Numbered from the stretch's first letter, positions 25,808 to 33,987 are shown. The stretch is 64,000 nt of DNA from an uncultured Prevotella sp. (GCA_944319915.1 CALUEY010000006.1:1-64000); one strand, 5' to 3'. Made by a program: numbers and translations. The notes: a model not told the origin generated them from the sequence alone.

Positions 25808-26674
25808 TCAGTCGTTATCCTGTTGCAACAATATCTTCATGCAGTCGGCCAGCGACTCCTCCCAGTGGGGTATCTCGATGCCGTAAGTCTGCTTTATCTT
25901 CGTCTTGTCGAGCACGCTGTAAGGCGGGCGCTTGGCAGGCGTGGGGTATTCCGAAGTGTGCAGCGGGCGCACGTGGCACGACGTGATTCCGGCCATGCGG
26001 TGGACGGCCTTGGCAAAGTCGTACCAACTGCACACGCCCTCATTGGAGAAGTGGTATACGCCCGGCACTATGCCCTTGTTCACAGCCGCCATGATGGCCA
26101 CGGCAAGGTCGCGGGCATACGTGGGCGTGCCTATCTGGTCGAAGACCACCCCCAGCTCCCCTTTCTCGCGGCCGAGGCGCAGCATCGTCTTCACGAAGTT
26201 GTTGCCAAATGAAGAGTAGAGCCACGCCGTGCGCACTATCATCGTGCGGCGGCAGAACTTGGCCACGCCCAGCTCGCCGGCCAGCTTGGTGCTGCCGTAC
26301 ACGCTGTCGGGCGACGGCGTGTCGTCCTCGCGGTAGGGTACGTGGGCAGCCCCGTTGAACACGTAGTCCGTCGACACCTGCACCATGGCCCCTCCGCGCC
26401 TTTCCACCGCAGCGGCAAGGTAGGCCGGAGCCACCGTGTTGAGCGAGGTGCAAAGCTCCTTGTCGCCCTCGGCCCGGTCAACGGCGGTGTATGCGGCGCA
26501 GTTCACTATGCAGTCTATGGCGTTGTTGTCCACGAAAGCGTCAACTGCCTTTTGGTCTGTGATGTCGAGTTGCCTCACGTCGGTGTTGAAGAACGTGTGC
26601 TGCTGGCAGCCGCCCTCAAGCAGCTGAATCTCGTTTCCCAGCTGCCCGTTGCAGCCTGTTATAAGTATGTTCAT
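25808..26674 (-). CDS. rfbD: dTDP-4-dehydrorhamnose reductase
   Basis: 288 residues from ATG 26674 (MNILITGCNGQLGNE); an ATG at 26704 would add ten polar residues before the Rossmann strand. The NAD(P) motif G7-x-x-G10-x-x-G13, the STDYVFNG block and the catalytic Y126-x3-K130 (YGSTK) identify RmlD, which makes dTDP-L-rhamnose. It is 9 nt upstream of prfC and away from the other rfb genes, a scattered arrangement. Confidence 0.9.
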   Translation of the reverse strand: MNILITGCNGQLGNEIQLLEGGCQQHTFFNTDVRQLDITDQKAVDAFVDNNAIDCIVNCAAYTAVDRAEGDKELCTSLNTVAPAYLAAAVERRGGAMVQVSTDYVFNGAAHVPYREDDTPSPDSVYGSTKLAGELGVAKFCRRTMIVRTAWLYSSFGNNFVKTMLRLGREKGELGVVFDQIGTPTYARDLAVAIMAAVNKGIVPGVYHFSNEGVCSWYDFAKAVHRMAGITSCHVRPLHTSEYPTPAKRPPYSVLDKTKIKQTYGIEIPHWEESLADCMKILLQQDND

Positions 26675-26727
26675 AATGCTTTTGTTTCCGTTGTCGTCTT
26701 GCAAAAAGGTGGCAAGGCACCGCAGCG

Positions 26728-27270
26728 TCAGAATTCGAGCGGTTCCTCGCGGTCTTTGAGGTAATAATCGTTCAGCATCCCCACCAAGGTTGATATTTCC
26801 TTGACGGCATGCTCTGTTGCGGGCGTCACGGGCTTCTTGGACAGCCGCAGCATCATCACGCCGTAGAGCGAGTTGAAACAGGTCTCCACCTCGTTCTCGT
26901 CGGTGTTTGCCCCGCGGTTGCGAAGCTCCACGATGAACGGCAGCACCTTGTAATACTCGCTGTTGTAGAACGGGTAGCGCGGACTTTGCAGCAGCTGGGC
27001 GTGCAGCTCTGCGAGCTGTTGCATCACCACTTTGTTTATCTGCAAGTGGCCTTTCTCGCGGCAGCCCTCCTGATTCATCATCCTGATGAGGTTGCCAAAC
27101 CAGTCGGCTTCCTCCTCTTTCTGCTCCTCGGTATAGTCAAAGCGGTCGATGTACTCGCGCCTTATGCGCGACAAGGAACAGCCGAAGGCCCTTATCGAGT
27201 CCTCTATCTGCCACATATAGAGCAGATATTCTGCTATGTTCTTCTTTCTAAGTTGCTGTGCTATGAACAT
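26728..27270 (-). CDS. DUF4924 family protein
   Basis: 180 residues, all-helical, matching DUF4924, a Bacteroidota family of unknown function: MFIAQQLRKKNIAEYLLYMWQ at the start, then EADWFGNLIRMMNQEG and SEYYKVLPFIVELRNRG, ending KEISTLVGMLNDYYLKDREE. No signal or membrane segment, so cytoplasmic. It is 6 nt downstream of the LysE-type exporter gene and 54 nt upstream of rfbD. Confidence 0.75.
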   Translation of the reverse strand: MFIAQQLRKKNIAEYLLYMWQIEDSIRAFGCSLSRIRREYIDRFDYTEEQKEEEADWFGNLIRMMNQEGCREKGHLQINKVVMQQLAELHAQLLQSPRYPFYNSEYYKVLPFIVELRNRGANTDENEVETCFNSLYGVMMLRLSKKPVTPATEHAVKEISTLVGMLNDYYLKDREEPLEF

Positions 27271-27276
27271 GATCCG

Positions 27277-27942
27277 TCAGAAAAACCTGTACAAGTTGGT
27301 CACCGTGCCGAACACCATGATTACCGAACAAATCATGACCACGGCCCCAATGACCTGGTTGATTATCCTTATGCCGTTGTCGTCGAACTTCCCGCGTATC
27401 TTGTCTATGAGCCACGTGAGGCCGAACCACCACAGCATCGCCCCCATGAAGATGCTCAGGAAGCCCACGAACATCTCGAAAGGATGGTTTGGCAGCACAA
27501 AGGCGAACTGGGCGTAGCAGGCCAGGAAGAGGAATATGATGAGCGGGTTGGAGAACGTCACGAGGAAAGCCGTCACGCCGTTGTGCAGCAGCGAGCCTTT
27601 CTTCGTGCCGGAGCGGTGCATGTTGCGCGTTGGGTCGGTGCGGTAGGTGTATATCCCGAAGGCGAGCAGCAGCAGGCTTCCTACGATCTGGAGGTAGAAC
27701 TTGTTCTGCTGGTTGTTCACGAAGTCCATCACGATGCTCATTCCCAGGCCCGTTATCCCGGCGTAGATGATGTCGCTCAGCGCGGCTCCCACGCCGGTGA
27801 CGAAGCCGTACCAACGGCCCTTGTTGAGCGTGCGCTGCACGCAGAGCACGCCCACCGGCCCCATCGGGGCAGAGGCTATCATCCCTATCAAGATGCCCTT
27901 GAAGATGAAACCCAATATGTCCAAATGTATAGGAAACGGCAT
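27277..27942 (-). CDS. LysE-family amino-acid exporter
   Basis: 221 residues from ATG 27942 (MPFPIHLDILGFIFKG); the frame is open further upstream, but that part overlaps the divergent glucokinase promoter and is not hydrophobic. It has the LysE/RhtB signature ASAPMGPVGVLCVQRTLNKGR after the first membrane helix, GAALSDIIYAGITGLG, and about six transmembrane segments. The family exports amino acids across the inner membrane; the substrate is unknown. Confidence 0.8.
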   Translation of the reverse strand: MPFPIHLDILGFIFKGILIGMIASAPMGPVGVLCVQRTLNKGRWYGFVTGVGAALSDIIYAGITGLGMSIVMDFVNNQQNKFYLQIVGSLLLLAFGIYTYRTDPTRNMHRSGTKKGSLLHNGVTAFLVTFSNPLIIFLFLACYAQFAFVLPNHPFEMFVGFLSIFMGAMLWWFGLTWLIDKIRGKFDDNGIRIINQVIGAVVMICSVIMVFGTVTNLYRFF

Positions 27943-27997
27943 AACGAATGCAAAATTGCTAAAAATAACCGAAATGAGCAAGTTTTTCGGGCTAAAT

Positions 27998-28029
27998 GTT
28001 TGGGCGATCGCGGTTTTTGCATAACTTTG
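27998..28029 (+). promoter_or_regulatory. Consensus promoter of glucokinase
   Basis: TTTG at 27998-28001, 20 bp, TAACTTTG at 28022-28029, a full match to the Bacteroidota housekeeping promoter. The leader to ATG 28075 is about 40 nt. Confidence 0.75.
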
Positions 28030-28074
28030 TCTCTGCAATTTGGAACACCTTTCTAACAAAACATTAACACAACT

Positions 28075-29055
28075 ATGGACTTACAGCAGACAACAAAGCC
28101 CTATGTCATCGGGCTTGACCTGGGAGGCACAAACGCCGTGTTCGGCATCGTTGACAGCCACGGCTACATAAAGGCCACCACGGCAATAAAGACACAGGCA
28201 TACGACAACGCCGACGACTTCGTGCGCAGCTCCGCCGAAGCCTTGCAGATAATAATCGACCAAGTGGGCGGCATTGGCATGGTAAGGGGCATGGGCATAG
28301 GCGCGCCAAACAGCAACTACTACAGCGGCACCATCGAGCGCGCCGCCAACATAGCATGGGCCAAGGGCGTGGTGCCGCTTGCCGGGATGTTTGCCAAGGC
28401 CCTGGGCATACCCGTGGCCATAACCAACGACGCCAAGGCCGCCGCCCTCGGCGAGATGGCCTACGGCGTGGCAAAGGGCATGAAGAACTTCATCATGATG
28501 ACACTCGGCACGGGCGTAGGCTCAGGCATTGTGGTCAACGGCCAGCTTGTATACGGCAGCGATGGCTTTGCAGGGGAGCTTGGCCATGTCATCATGGTGC
28601 GCGAGGGCGGCCGCCAGTGCGGATGCGGCCGCCACGGCTGCCTTGAAACATACTGCTCGGCCACGGGGGTGGCCCGCACGGCGCGCGAGATGCTCTCCGT
28701 GAGCGACCGCCCCTCGCTCCTGCGCGAGCTTGACGCCGACAAGATAACGTCGCTCGACATAAGCATCGCCGCCGAAAAGGGCGACCAGATGGCCAAGGAC
28801 ATATTCGAGTTCACGGGCCGGATGCTGGGCCAGGCCTGCGCCGACTTCGCCACGTTCTGCAGCCCCGAGGCCTTCGTATTCTTCGGCGGGCTGGTAAAGG
28901 CGGGCGAGCTGATCATGGCCCCCATACGCCGCGCCTACGACGAAAGCGTAATGCCGATATTCCGTGGCAAGGCAAAGTTCCTCGTAAGCGGGCTCGACGG
29001 TTCCACGGCGGCTGTGCTCGGGGCCAGCGCCATAGGCTGGGACATCGTCCAATGA
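28075..29055 (+). CDS. glk: ROK-family glucokinase
   Basis: 326 residues. The phosphate-binding loop VIGLDLGGTNAVFGI opens the protein, TLGTGVGSGIVVNG is the second nucleotide motif, and the zinc site C182-x-C184-x4-C189-L-E (CGCGRHGCLE) is the ROK signature. It phosphorylates glucose or a similar hexose. It is a single gene with its own promoter and terminator. Other ROK sugar kinases share these motifs, so the exact sugar is not certain. Confidence 0.85.
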   Translation: MDLQQTTKPYVIGLDLGGTNAVFGIVDSHGYIKATTAIKTQAYDNADDFVRSSAEALQIIIDQVGGIGMVRGMGIGAPNSNYYSGTIERAANIAWAKGVVPLAGMFAKALGIPVAITNDAKAAALGEMAYGVAKGMKNFIMMTLGTGVGSGIVVNGQLVYGSDGFAGELGHVIMVREGGRQCGCGRHGCLETYCSATGVARTAREMLSVSDRPSLLRELDADKITSLDISIAAEKGDQMAKDIFEFTGRMLGQACADFATFCSPEAFVFFGGLVKAGELIMAPIRRAYDESVMPIFRGKAKFLVSGLDGSTAAVLGASAIGWDIVQ

Positions 29056-29103
29056 TGGCGGCTTGCAGCACGTGCGGCTTGCCGTTCATACGCCATGGAG
29101 AGG

Positions 29104-29140
29104 GTTGCCTGGCCTTGCGGCCAGGCAACTTGCTTTTTGC
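29104..29140 (+). terminator. Terminator of glk
   Basis: GTTGCCTGGCC, loop TTGC, GGCCAGGCAAC (29104-29129), an 11-bp perfect stem followed by TTGCTTTTTG. Confidence 0.8.
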
Positions 29141-29187
29141 CACGCCCCCAGCCACTGGCCAGGCGGCACAAGCCCATCCTCACATAA

Positions 29188-29265
29188 CCAAAAAGGTTGG
29201 CGCAGGACGCGCCAACCTGGATGCTTATGGATAAGGTCATCAACAATTGCTGATGTAAACTTACC
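29188..29265 (-). ncRNA. Candidate small RNA with its own promoter and terminator
   Basis: On the minus strand a perfect promoter (TTTG 29302-29299, 20 bp, TATATTTG 29278-29271) points at a stretch with no ORF that ends in a terminator: AGGTTGGCGC (reading 29218-29209), loop, GCGCCAACCT (29203-29194), then TTTTT (29194-29190). The predicted transcript is about 75 nt. It can form CATCA/TGATG and CTTA/TAAG hairpins before the terminator. I do not recognise it as 6S, tmRNA, a tRNA or a known riboswitch. It lies between glk and a small lipoprotein unit. Confidence 0.6.
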
Positions 29266-29270
29266 GCTGG

Positions 29271-29302
29271 CAAATATAACGTTTTTGCATCACAAATGCA
29301 AA
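29271..29302 (-). promoter_or_regulatory. Promoter of the candidate small RNA, overlapping a palindrome
   Basis: TTTG, 20 bp, TATATTTG on the minus strand. TTTGCAT, 5 bp, ATGCAAA (29284-29302) is a perfect 7-bp inverted repeat covering the -33 box and the spacer, well placed for a dimeric regulator. Confidence 0.6.
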
Positions 29303-29329
29303 TTTTTCAAGCTAAATTTACAAAATATT

Positions 29330-29360
29330 TTTGCCATGAACCCATTTTATCGTATATTTG
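29330..29360 (+). promoter_or_regulatory. Promoter of the small lipoprotein unit
   Basis: TTTG at 29330-29333, 19 bp, TATATTTG at 29353-29360. It is divergent from the small-RNA promoter; the -33 boxes are only about 27 bp apart. Confidence 0.7.
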
Positions 29361-29389
29361 TGGCACAGTCATCAAACAATCCATCAGCA

Positions 29390-29559
29390 TGGAAACAAAC
29401 AGAATGCTTTCGCTGGCAATGCTTGCCATGACGCTTGCCTCATCGCCGCCTTGCACGAGAACGCCGCTAGCCAGGCCCGGCGACGCCTACGAAAACGCCC
29501 AGAGCGAAGACCATTTAGACGTGGGCTACGACGAGTGGAACGGCAAAACGACCCCGTAA
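29390..29559 (+). CDS. Short exported or leader peptide, 56 residues
   Basis: ATG 29390, 30 nt after a consensus -7 element. The peptide begins METNRMLSLAMLAMTLASSP, a hydrophobic stretch with a Cys at 22, and ends in an acidic tail (YENAQSEDHLDVGYDEWNG). The charge pattern resembles a small exported protein. It is the first ORF after the promoter and 59 nt before the DUF6359-like lipoprotein gene, so both are probably on one transcript. No family is recognised; it could be a chance ORF. Confidence 0.45.
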
Positions 29560-29618
29560 CAAGCCGCACCACCCCAACCCCTACAACCAACCACCAACAT
29601 AAAAACAACCACCGACCT

Positions 29619-30125
29619 ATGAGAAAGACCATAACCGCCATAGCCACACTTTGCCTTGCGCTCCTCTGCGGATGCGAGAAGGCCGTGTTTGAAGAAAGCA
29701 CCTCCACCGAAGGAACGCCCGAAACAGACAACAAGTACACAATAAACGAAGACACGGCACAGATTGACTATCTCTCTGTGGCCGAGGCGCAGGCCGCCGA
29801 AATAGGCCAGGTGATCTGCGTAAAGGGCTACATCGTGGCCTCGTGCACGAGGAGCATGGCTAACGCCGACTTCATGGCCCCGTTCGACGGGAGCACCGCA
29901 ATAATCCTTGCCGACATCCCTGTAGATCTGGACGACTTCATATTCGTCAACGACGACCTGCTCTTCCCCGTATGCCTCACCGACTACAAGGACATCAGGG
30001 CCGCCCTCAACCTCACCGACAACCCCTCGCTGTGGAACCGCCAGATATTCATCACCGGCGTAAAGTCGAGCTACATGAGGCTGCCGGGGCTAAAGAAGAT
30101 ACTGCGCTACCAGATCATTGAATGA
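29619..30125 (+). CDS. Small lipoprotein with a DUF6359-like domain
   Basis: 168 residues from ATG 29619 (MRKTITAIATLCLALLCGCE) with lipobox LCGC (C19). The mature part has the pattern SVAEAQAAEIGQVICVKGYI-VASC and FDGSTAIILAD-P seen in DUF6359 proteins, predicted OB-like beta-barrels of Bacteroidota. The end (SSYMRLPGLKKILRYQII) closes the barrel. Probably anchored in the outer membrane; the ligand is unknown. Confidence 0.7.
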   Translation: MRKTITAIATLCLALLCGCEKAVFEESTSTEGTPETDNKYTINEDTAQIDYLSVAEAQAAEIGQVICVKGYIVASCTRSMANADFMAPFDGSTAIILADIPVDLDDFIFVNDDLLFPVCLTDYKDIRAALNLTDNPSLWNRQIFITGVKSSYMRLPGLKKILRYQIIE

Positions 30126-30228
30126 GCTCCAACTGCACCACAACAGAATAATGTACGCACACGCGCACGAAGAAGAGCACGCTCATGCAGCCAAAAGATT
30201 ACATTTCCACAAATTTCTACTGAAAACA

Positions 30229-30259
30229 TTTGCAGATTAAAAGCAAACCGCTATATTTG
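30229..30259 (+). promoter_or_regulatory. Promoter of the trp operon
   Basis: TTTG at 30229-30232, 19 bp, TATATTTG at 30252-30259; full consensus. The transcript starts about 25 nt before the trp leader peptide. Confidence 0.8.
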
Positions 30260-30289
30260 CAAACAGAAACAACAAAAACAGCAACAAAC

Positions 30290-30340
30290 ATGAAACAGAT
30301 GAACAATGCATGGTGGTGGCGCAACTCGAGATTCAGGTAA
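30290..30340 (+). CDS. trpL: trp leader peptide (three consecutive Trp codons)
   Basis: A 16-residue peptide, MKQMNNAWWWRNSRFR, with TGG-TGG-TGG at 30311-30319. Ribosome stalling at these codons under tryptophan limitation is the sensor of the attenuator downstream. Too short to be found by usual gene callers. Confidence 0.85.
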   Translation: MKQMNNAWWWRNSRFR

Positions 30341-30417
30341 TCGCGGGTAGCTGGGCCGTGCATCGCATCAAGAGATAATCACACGAAGGCTCGTCGCAAC
30401 CGCGACGGGCCTTTTTT
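30306..30417 (+). promoter_or_regulatory. trp attenuator (alternative leader stems and terminator)
   Basis: ATGCATGG (30306-30313, overlapping the first Trp codon) pairs with CCGTGCAT (30356-30363). The terminator is AAGGCTCGTCGC, loop AACC, GCGACGGGCCTT followed by TTTT (30386-30416). If the ribosome stalls on the Trp codons the first stem cannot form, leaving GGGCC (30353-30357) free to pair with GGCTC (30388-30392) of the terminator arm, which would give read-through. This fits the known Bacteroidota trp leader class (Bacteroid-trp RNA in Rfam). Confidence 0.85.
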
Positions 30418-30443
30418 ATTTGCAAACCAAATACACAAAAGAT

Positions 30444-31652
30444 ATGAAACAGACTTATTTAGTTGACAAGGACGGGTATTACGGCGAGTTTGGCGGGGCA
30501 TACGTTCCCGAGATTCTGTATGCCGCAGTTGAAGCTCTAAAAGACCGATACCTCGGCATCGTGGAATCAGAAGAGTTCCAGCGCGAGTACATGGAGCTGC
30601 TGCGCGACTACGTGGGCCGCCCCTCGCCCCTCTACCGCGCGGCGCGCATGAGCCGCCGCTACGGCTGCGAGCTTTACCTCAAGCGCGAAGACCTCAACCA
30701 CACCGGCGCCCACAAGATAAACAACACCGTGGGCCAGATACTCCTTGCCCGCAAGATGGGGAAGAGCCGCATAATAGCCGAGACAGGCGCGGGGCAGCAC
30801 GGCGTGGCCACGGCCACGGTGTGCGCGCTGATGGGCATGCCCTGCGTGGTATACATGGGGGCCACAGACATCGAGCGGCAGCGGCTCAACGTGGAGCGCA
30901 TGAAGATGCTCGGCGCAGAGGTGAGGGCCGTGCATACTGGCAACAAAACGCTCAAGGATGCTACCAACGAGGCCATACGCGACTGGTGCTGCCACCCACA
31001 GGACACCTTCTACATCATAGGCTCCACCGTTGGCCCCCACCCTTACCCCGACATTGTGGCGCGCCTGCAGAGCATCATCTCGAAGGAGATAAAGGAGCAA
31101 CTGCAGGATAAGACCGGCCGCGACTACCCAGACTACCTCGTGGCCTGCGTGGGCGGAGGAAGCAACGCCGCCGGAACCATATATCACTACATCGACGACG
31201 AGCGGGTGAAGATAGTGCTGGCCGAGGCCGGCGGACTGGGAGCTGACAGCGGCCACACCGCCGCCACCATCCACGCCGGGCGCGTGGGCATACTGCACGG
31301 CTCGCGCACGCTCGTCATGCAGACGCCCGACGGCCAGGTGATGGAGGCCGAAAGCATCTCGGCAGGGCTCGACTACCCGGGCATTGGCCCCATGCACGCC
31401 AACCTGGCGGCGCGCCACCGCGCCACGGTATTCTCCATCAACGACGACGAGGCCGTGCGCGCCGCCTACGAGCTTACGCGCACAGAGGGCATTATCCCCG
31501 CCCTTGAGAGCGCCCACGCCATAGCCGCACTCGGCAAGATGGAGCTTAAGCCAACCGACGTGGTGGTGCTCACCGTGAGCGGGCGCGGCGACAAGGACGT
31601 GGAGACCTACCTCGCCAACAAGGCCATGGCAGGCGAATATGGAACATTTTGA
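30444..31652 (+). CDS. trpB: Tryptophan synthase beta chain
   Basis: 402 residues from ATG 30444 (MKQTYLVDKDGYYGEFGG); the upstream ATG at 30420 lies against the terminator T-run. The PLP lysine is K91 in HTGAHKINN, and GGGSNAAG binds the phosphate. It condenses indole with serine to tryptophan. It is the first structural gene of the operon, the usual Bacteroidota order, while trpA is last. Confidence 0.97.
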   Translation: MKQTYLVDKDGYYGEFGGAYVPEILYAAVEALKDRYLGIVESEEFQREYMELLRDYVGRPSPLYRAARMSRRYGCELYLKREDLNHTGAHKINNTVGQILLARKMGKSRIIAETGAGQHGVATATVCALMGMPCVVYMGATDIERQRLNVERMKMLGAEVRAVHTGNKTLKDATNEAIRDWCCHPQDTFYIIGSTVGPHPYPDIVARLQSIISKEIKEQLQDKTGRDYPDYLVACVGGGSNAAGTIYHYIDDERVKIVLAEAGGLGADSGHTAATIHAGRVGILHGSRTLVMQTPDGQVMEAESISAGLDYPGIGPMHANLAARHRATVFSINDDEAVRAAYELTRTEGIIPALESAHAIAALGKMELKPTDVVVLTVSGRGDKDVETYLANKAMAGEYGTF

Positions 31653-31697
31653 TTTTGGATTTTTGAGTTGCCAATTACAAATTACAGCACCCTAAGC

Positions 31698-33086
31698 ATG
31701 AAATACGAATATACAGCGAAGGCACGCACCGTGGCGGGCGACCTCCACACACCCGTAGGGGCATACCTCAGGCTGCGCGACATCCACCCCGTGAGCGCGC
31801 TGATGGAAAGCTCTGACTATCACGACCGCACAAACAGCAGGTCGTTCATCTGCATCGAGCCTATGGCAACGGTAAGCATCGCCCACGGCAAGTGTGCCAT
31901 GCAGTTGCCCGACGGCAGCCGCGAGGAAAGGGCCATGGCCCCCGACTACGGCATGGAGCAGGCCCTGCGACAATTTGCCGACCGCTTCGCCGTGAGCGGA
32001 GACGGCGCCGAGGTGTGCGGCTTGTATGGCTACACAGCGTTCAACGCAGTGCGGTACACCGAAGCCATAGGCATAAAGGACGCTACGGCGGAACGCCACG
32101 ACGCGCCCGACGTGATGTACATACTCTACAAGACCGTGGTGATGCTCGACCACTTCAGCAGCAGGCTCACCGTTGTCACTCTCGGCGGCGAGGCCGACAT
32201 AGACCGCATACTGAAGCGCATTAACAAGGACTGCACCCAGGGATACAGCTTCCGCGCCATCGGCGAGCCTGCCTCCACGCTCACCGACGCGCAGCACAAG
32301 CAGAACATAAGGAGGGGCATAGCCCACTGCCTGCGCGGCGACGTGTTCCAGGTGGTGCTCTCGCGCCGCTTCGTGCAACGCTACGAGGGCGATGACTTCT
32401 GCCTCTACCGCGCCCTGCGCAGCGTCAACCCCTCGCCTTACCTGTTCTACTTCGACTTCGGTGGCTTCCGCCTGTTAGGCTCGTCGCCTGAGACCCACTG
32501 TCGCATAGTGGGCCACAAGGCTTACATAGACCCCATAGCCGGCACCGCGCGGCGCACCGGCGACGCCGAGGCCGACCGCAGGCAGGCTGCCATACTATGC
32601 GACGACCCCAAGGAGAACGCCGAGCACGTGATGCTGGTAGACCTGGCGCGCAACGACCTGAGCCGCAACTGCCATGGTGTAAAGGTTGACTTCTACAAGG
32701 ACTTGCAGTACTACTCCCACGTAATCCACCTCGTGTCGAGAGTGAGCGGCACCCTCAACAACGGGGCCGACCCAATAAAGGCCTTCGTCGACACGTTCCC
32801 CGCCGGCACCTTATCGGGCGCGCCCAAAGTGCGCGCCATGCAGATAATCAGCGAGATGGAACCCCACTGCCGCGGGGCCTACGGCGGCTGCATAGGCTTC
32901 ATCGGGCTTAACGGCGACATAAACCAGGCCATAACCATACGCACCTTCGTGACCCGCGGCGGCGAGCTGTGGTACCAGGCCGGCGGCGGCATAGTGGCAC
33001 AGAGCGACGAGGAGCGCGAGCTGCAAGAGGTGAACAACAAGCTCGGGGCGCTGCGCGCAGCCATAGCCTTGGCAGAAACGATATGA
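31698..33086 (+). CDS. trpE: Anthranilate synthase component I
   Basis: 462 residues from ATG 31698 (MKYEYTAKARTVAGDLHTPV); an ATG at 31668 would add ten unrelated residues. The chorismate-binding core is seen as FQVVLSRRF, GSSPETHCRI, DPIAGTARRTG, LVDLARNDLSR, and FPAGTLSGAPKVRAMQII near the end. It makes anthranilate from chorismate with TrpG. The N-terminal region is expected to carry the Trp feedback site (LMESSDYHDRTNSRSFI). Confidence 0.95.
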   Translation: MKYEYTAKARTVAGDLHTPVGAYLRLRDIHPVSALMESSDYHDRTNSRSFICIEPMATVSIAHGKCAMQLPDGSREERAMAPDYGMEQALRQFADRFAVSGDGAEVCGLYGYTAFNAVRYTEAIGIKDATAERHDAPDVMYILYKTVVMLDHFSSRLTVVTLGGEADIDRILKRINKDCTQGYSFRAIGEPASTLTDAQHKQNIRRGIAHCLRGDVFQVVLSRRFVQRYEGDDFCLYRALRSVNPSPYLFYFDFGGFRLLGSSPETHCRIVGHKAYIDPIAGTARRTGDAEADRRQAAILCDDPKENAEHVMLVDLARNDLSRNCHGVKVDFYKDLQYYSHVIHLVSRVSGTLNNGADPIKAFVDTFPAGTLSGAPKVRAMQIISEMEPHCRGAYGGCIGFIGLNGDINQAITIRTFVTRGGELWYQAGGGIVAQSDEERELQEVNNKLGALRAAIALAETI

Positions 33087-33110
33087 CCACAACCTTAACC
33101 GACAGCCAAA

Positions 33111-33674
33111 ATGAGAATAGCTATTATAGACAACTACGACTCGTTCACCTACAACCTCGCCCACCTCGTGCGCGAGCTTGGCGCTGAGGTCAGCGTGATG
33201 CGCAACGACCTCTTTGCCCTCGGGCAGCTCCAGCCGTTCGACAAGCTCATCCTCAGCCCCGGGCCGGGCATACCGTCAGAGGCCGGGCTGATGCCCGAAG
33301 CCATAAAGATGTATGCCGGGCGCAAGCCCATGCTCGGCGTGTGCCTTGGCCACCAGGCCATAGCCGAGGCCTTCGGGGCGCGCTTGGTGAACCTTGCAAA
33401 GGTGTGCCACGGCGTGGCCACCGAGGGAACTCTCTTGGGCCGCGACTACATCTTCGCCCGCCTGCCGCGCCGCATAGCCATGGGCCGCTACCACTCATGG
33501 GCAGTGAGCCGCGAGGGGCTGCCCCCGTGCCTCGACGTGACGGCCATGAGCGACGACGGACTGATAATGGGCCTGCGCCACAAAAGCTACGACATACACG
33601 GCATACAGTTCCACCCCGAGAGCGTGCTCACGCCTGCCGGGCGCACCATAATGGAAAACTGGCTCGCCGGATGA
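33111..33674 (+). CDS. trpG: Anthranilate synthase component II (glutamine amidotransferase)
   Basis: 187 residues, class I amidotransferase. IIDNYDSFTYNL opens it; the nucleophile is C78 in GVCLGHQ, and the His-Glu pair is in QFHPESV near the end. It delivers ammonia to TrpE. It is separate from trpD, unlike fused TrpGD proteins. The following gap of 313 bp is unusually large for this operon. Confidence 0.95.
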   Translation: MRIAIIDNYDSFTYNLAHLVRELGAEVSVMRNDLFALGQLQPFDKLILSPGPGIPSEAGLMPEAIKMYAGRKPMLGVCLGHQAIAEAFGARLVNLAKVCHGVATEGTLLGRDYIFARLPRRIAMGRYHSWAVSREGLPPCLDVTAMSDDGLIMGLRHKSYDIHGIQFHPESVLTPAGRTIMENWLAG

Positions 33675-33749
33675 GCGCAGGCGGCATGGCAGGACAGTGC
33701 GAAAAAAGCGGACAATAGCGCATGGCGGCTTGCCGCTGATGCCATTTGG

Positions 33750-33838
33750 GATGGTCAAACAGGCCGTTTGGAACCCCAAAACAGCCCGTTTGGCAGTGCA
33801 ATAGAGGCCGTTCGGCAAGCCAAAAGCGCGCCAATCGC
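33750..33838 (+). repeat. 22-bp unit intergenic array, copy C, inside the trp operon
   Basis: Units at 33750-33771 (22), 33772-33794 (23), 33795-33816 (22) and 33817-33838 (22), with cores such as TCAAACAGGCCGTTTGG. It occupies the gap between trpG and trpD. The flanks are less clear than in copies A, B and D, so it may be an older or truncated copy. No terminator or promoter is evident in the gap. Confidence 0.65.
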
Positions 33839-33987
33839 AAGCAATTGTCAATCAGAGCGTTGCAAGCCAGCAAGGACAATGCGCCGCCATGCGAAAAGTA
33901 TTGACACTACAACTGCACAGCCCTGTAGCCACTACTGACCTGAAAACATAGCGCACCCAACCAAACAAGAACATAAAGACACCAAAC

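Noticed and set aside
13557-26674. rfbA and rfbD as parts of one rfb operon
   Set aside because: They are on opposite strands 12 kb apart with unrelated operons between them.
26809-28056. 415-codon plus-strand ORF over the DUF4924 and LysE genes
   Set aside because: It runs antisense to two recognised genes and its product is His/Glu/Val-rich without any motif.
27943-28059. Upstream extension of the LysE-type exporter by 39 residues
   Set aside because: It overlaps the consensus glucokinase promoter and lacks membrane character; the internal Met at 27942 starts the first helix.
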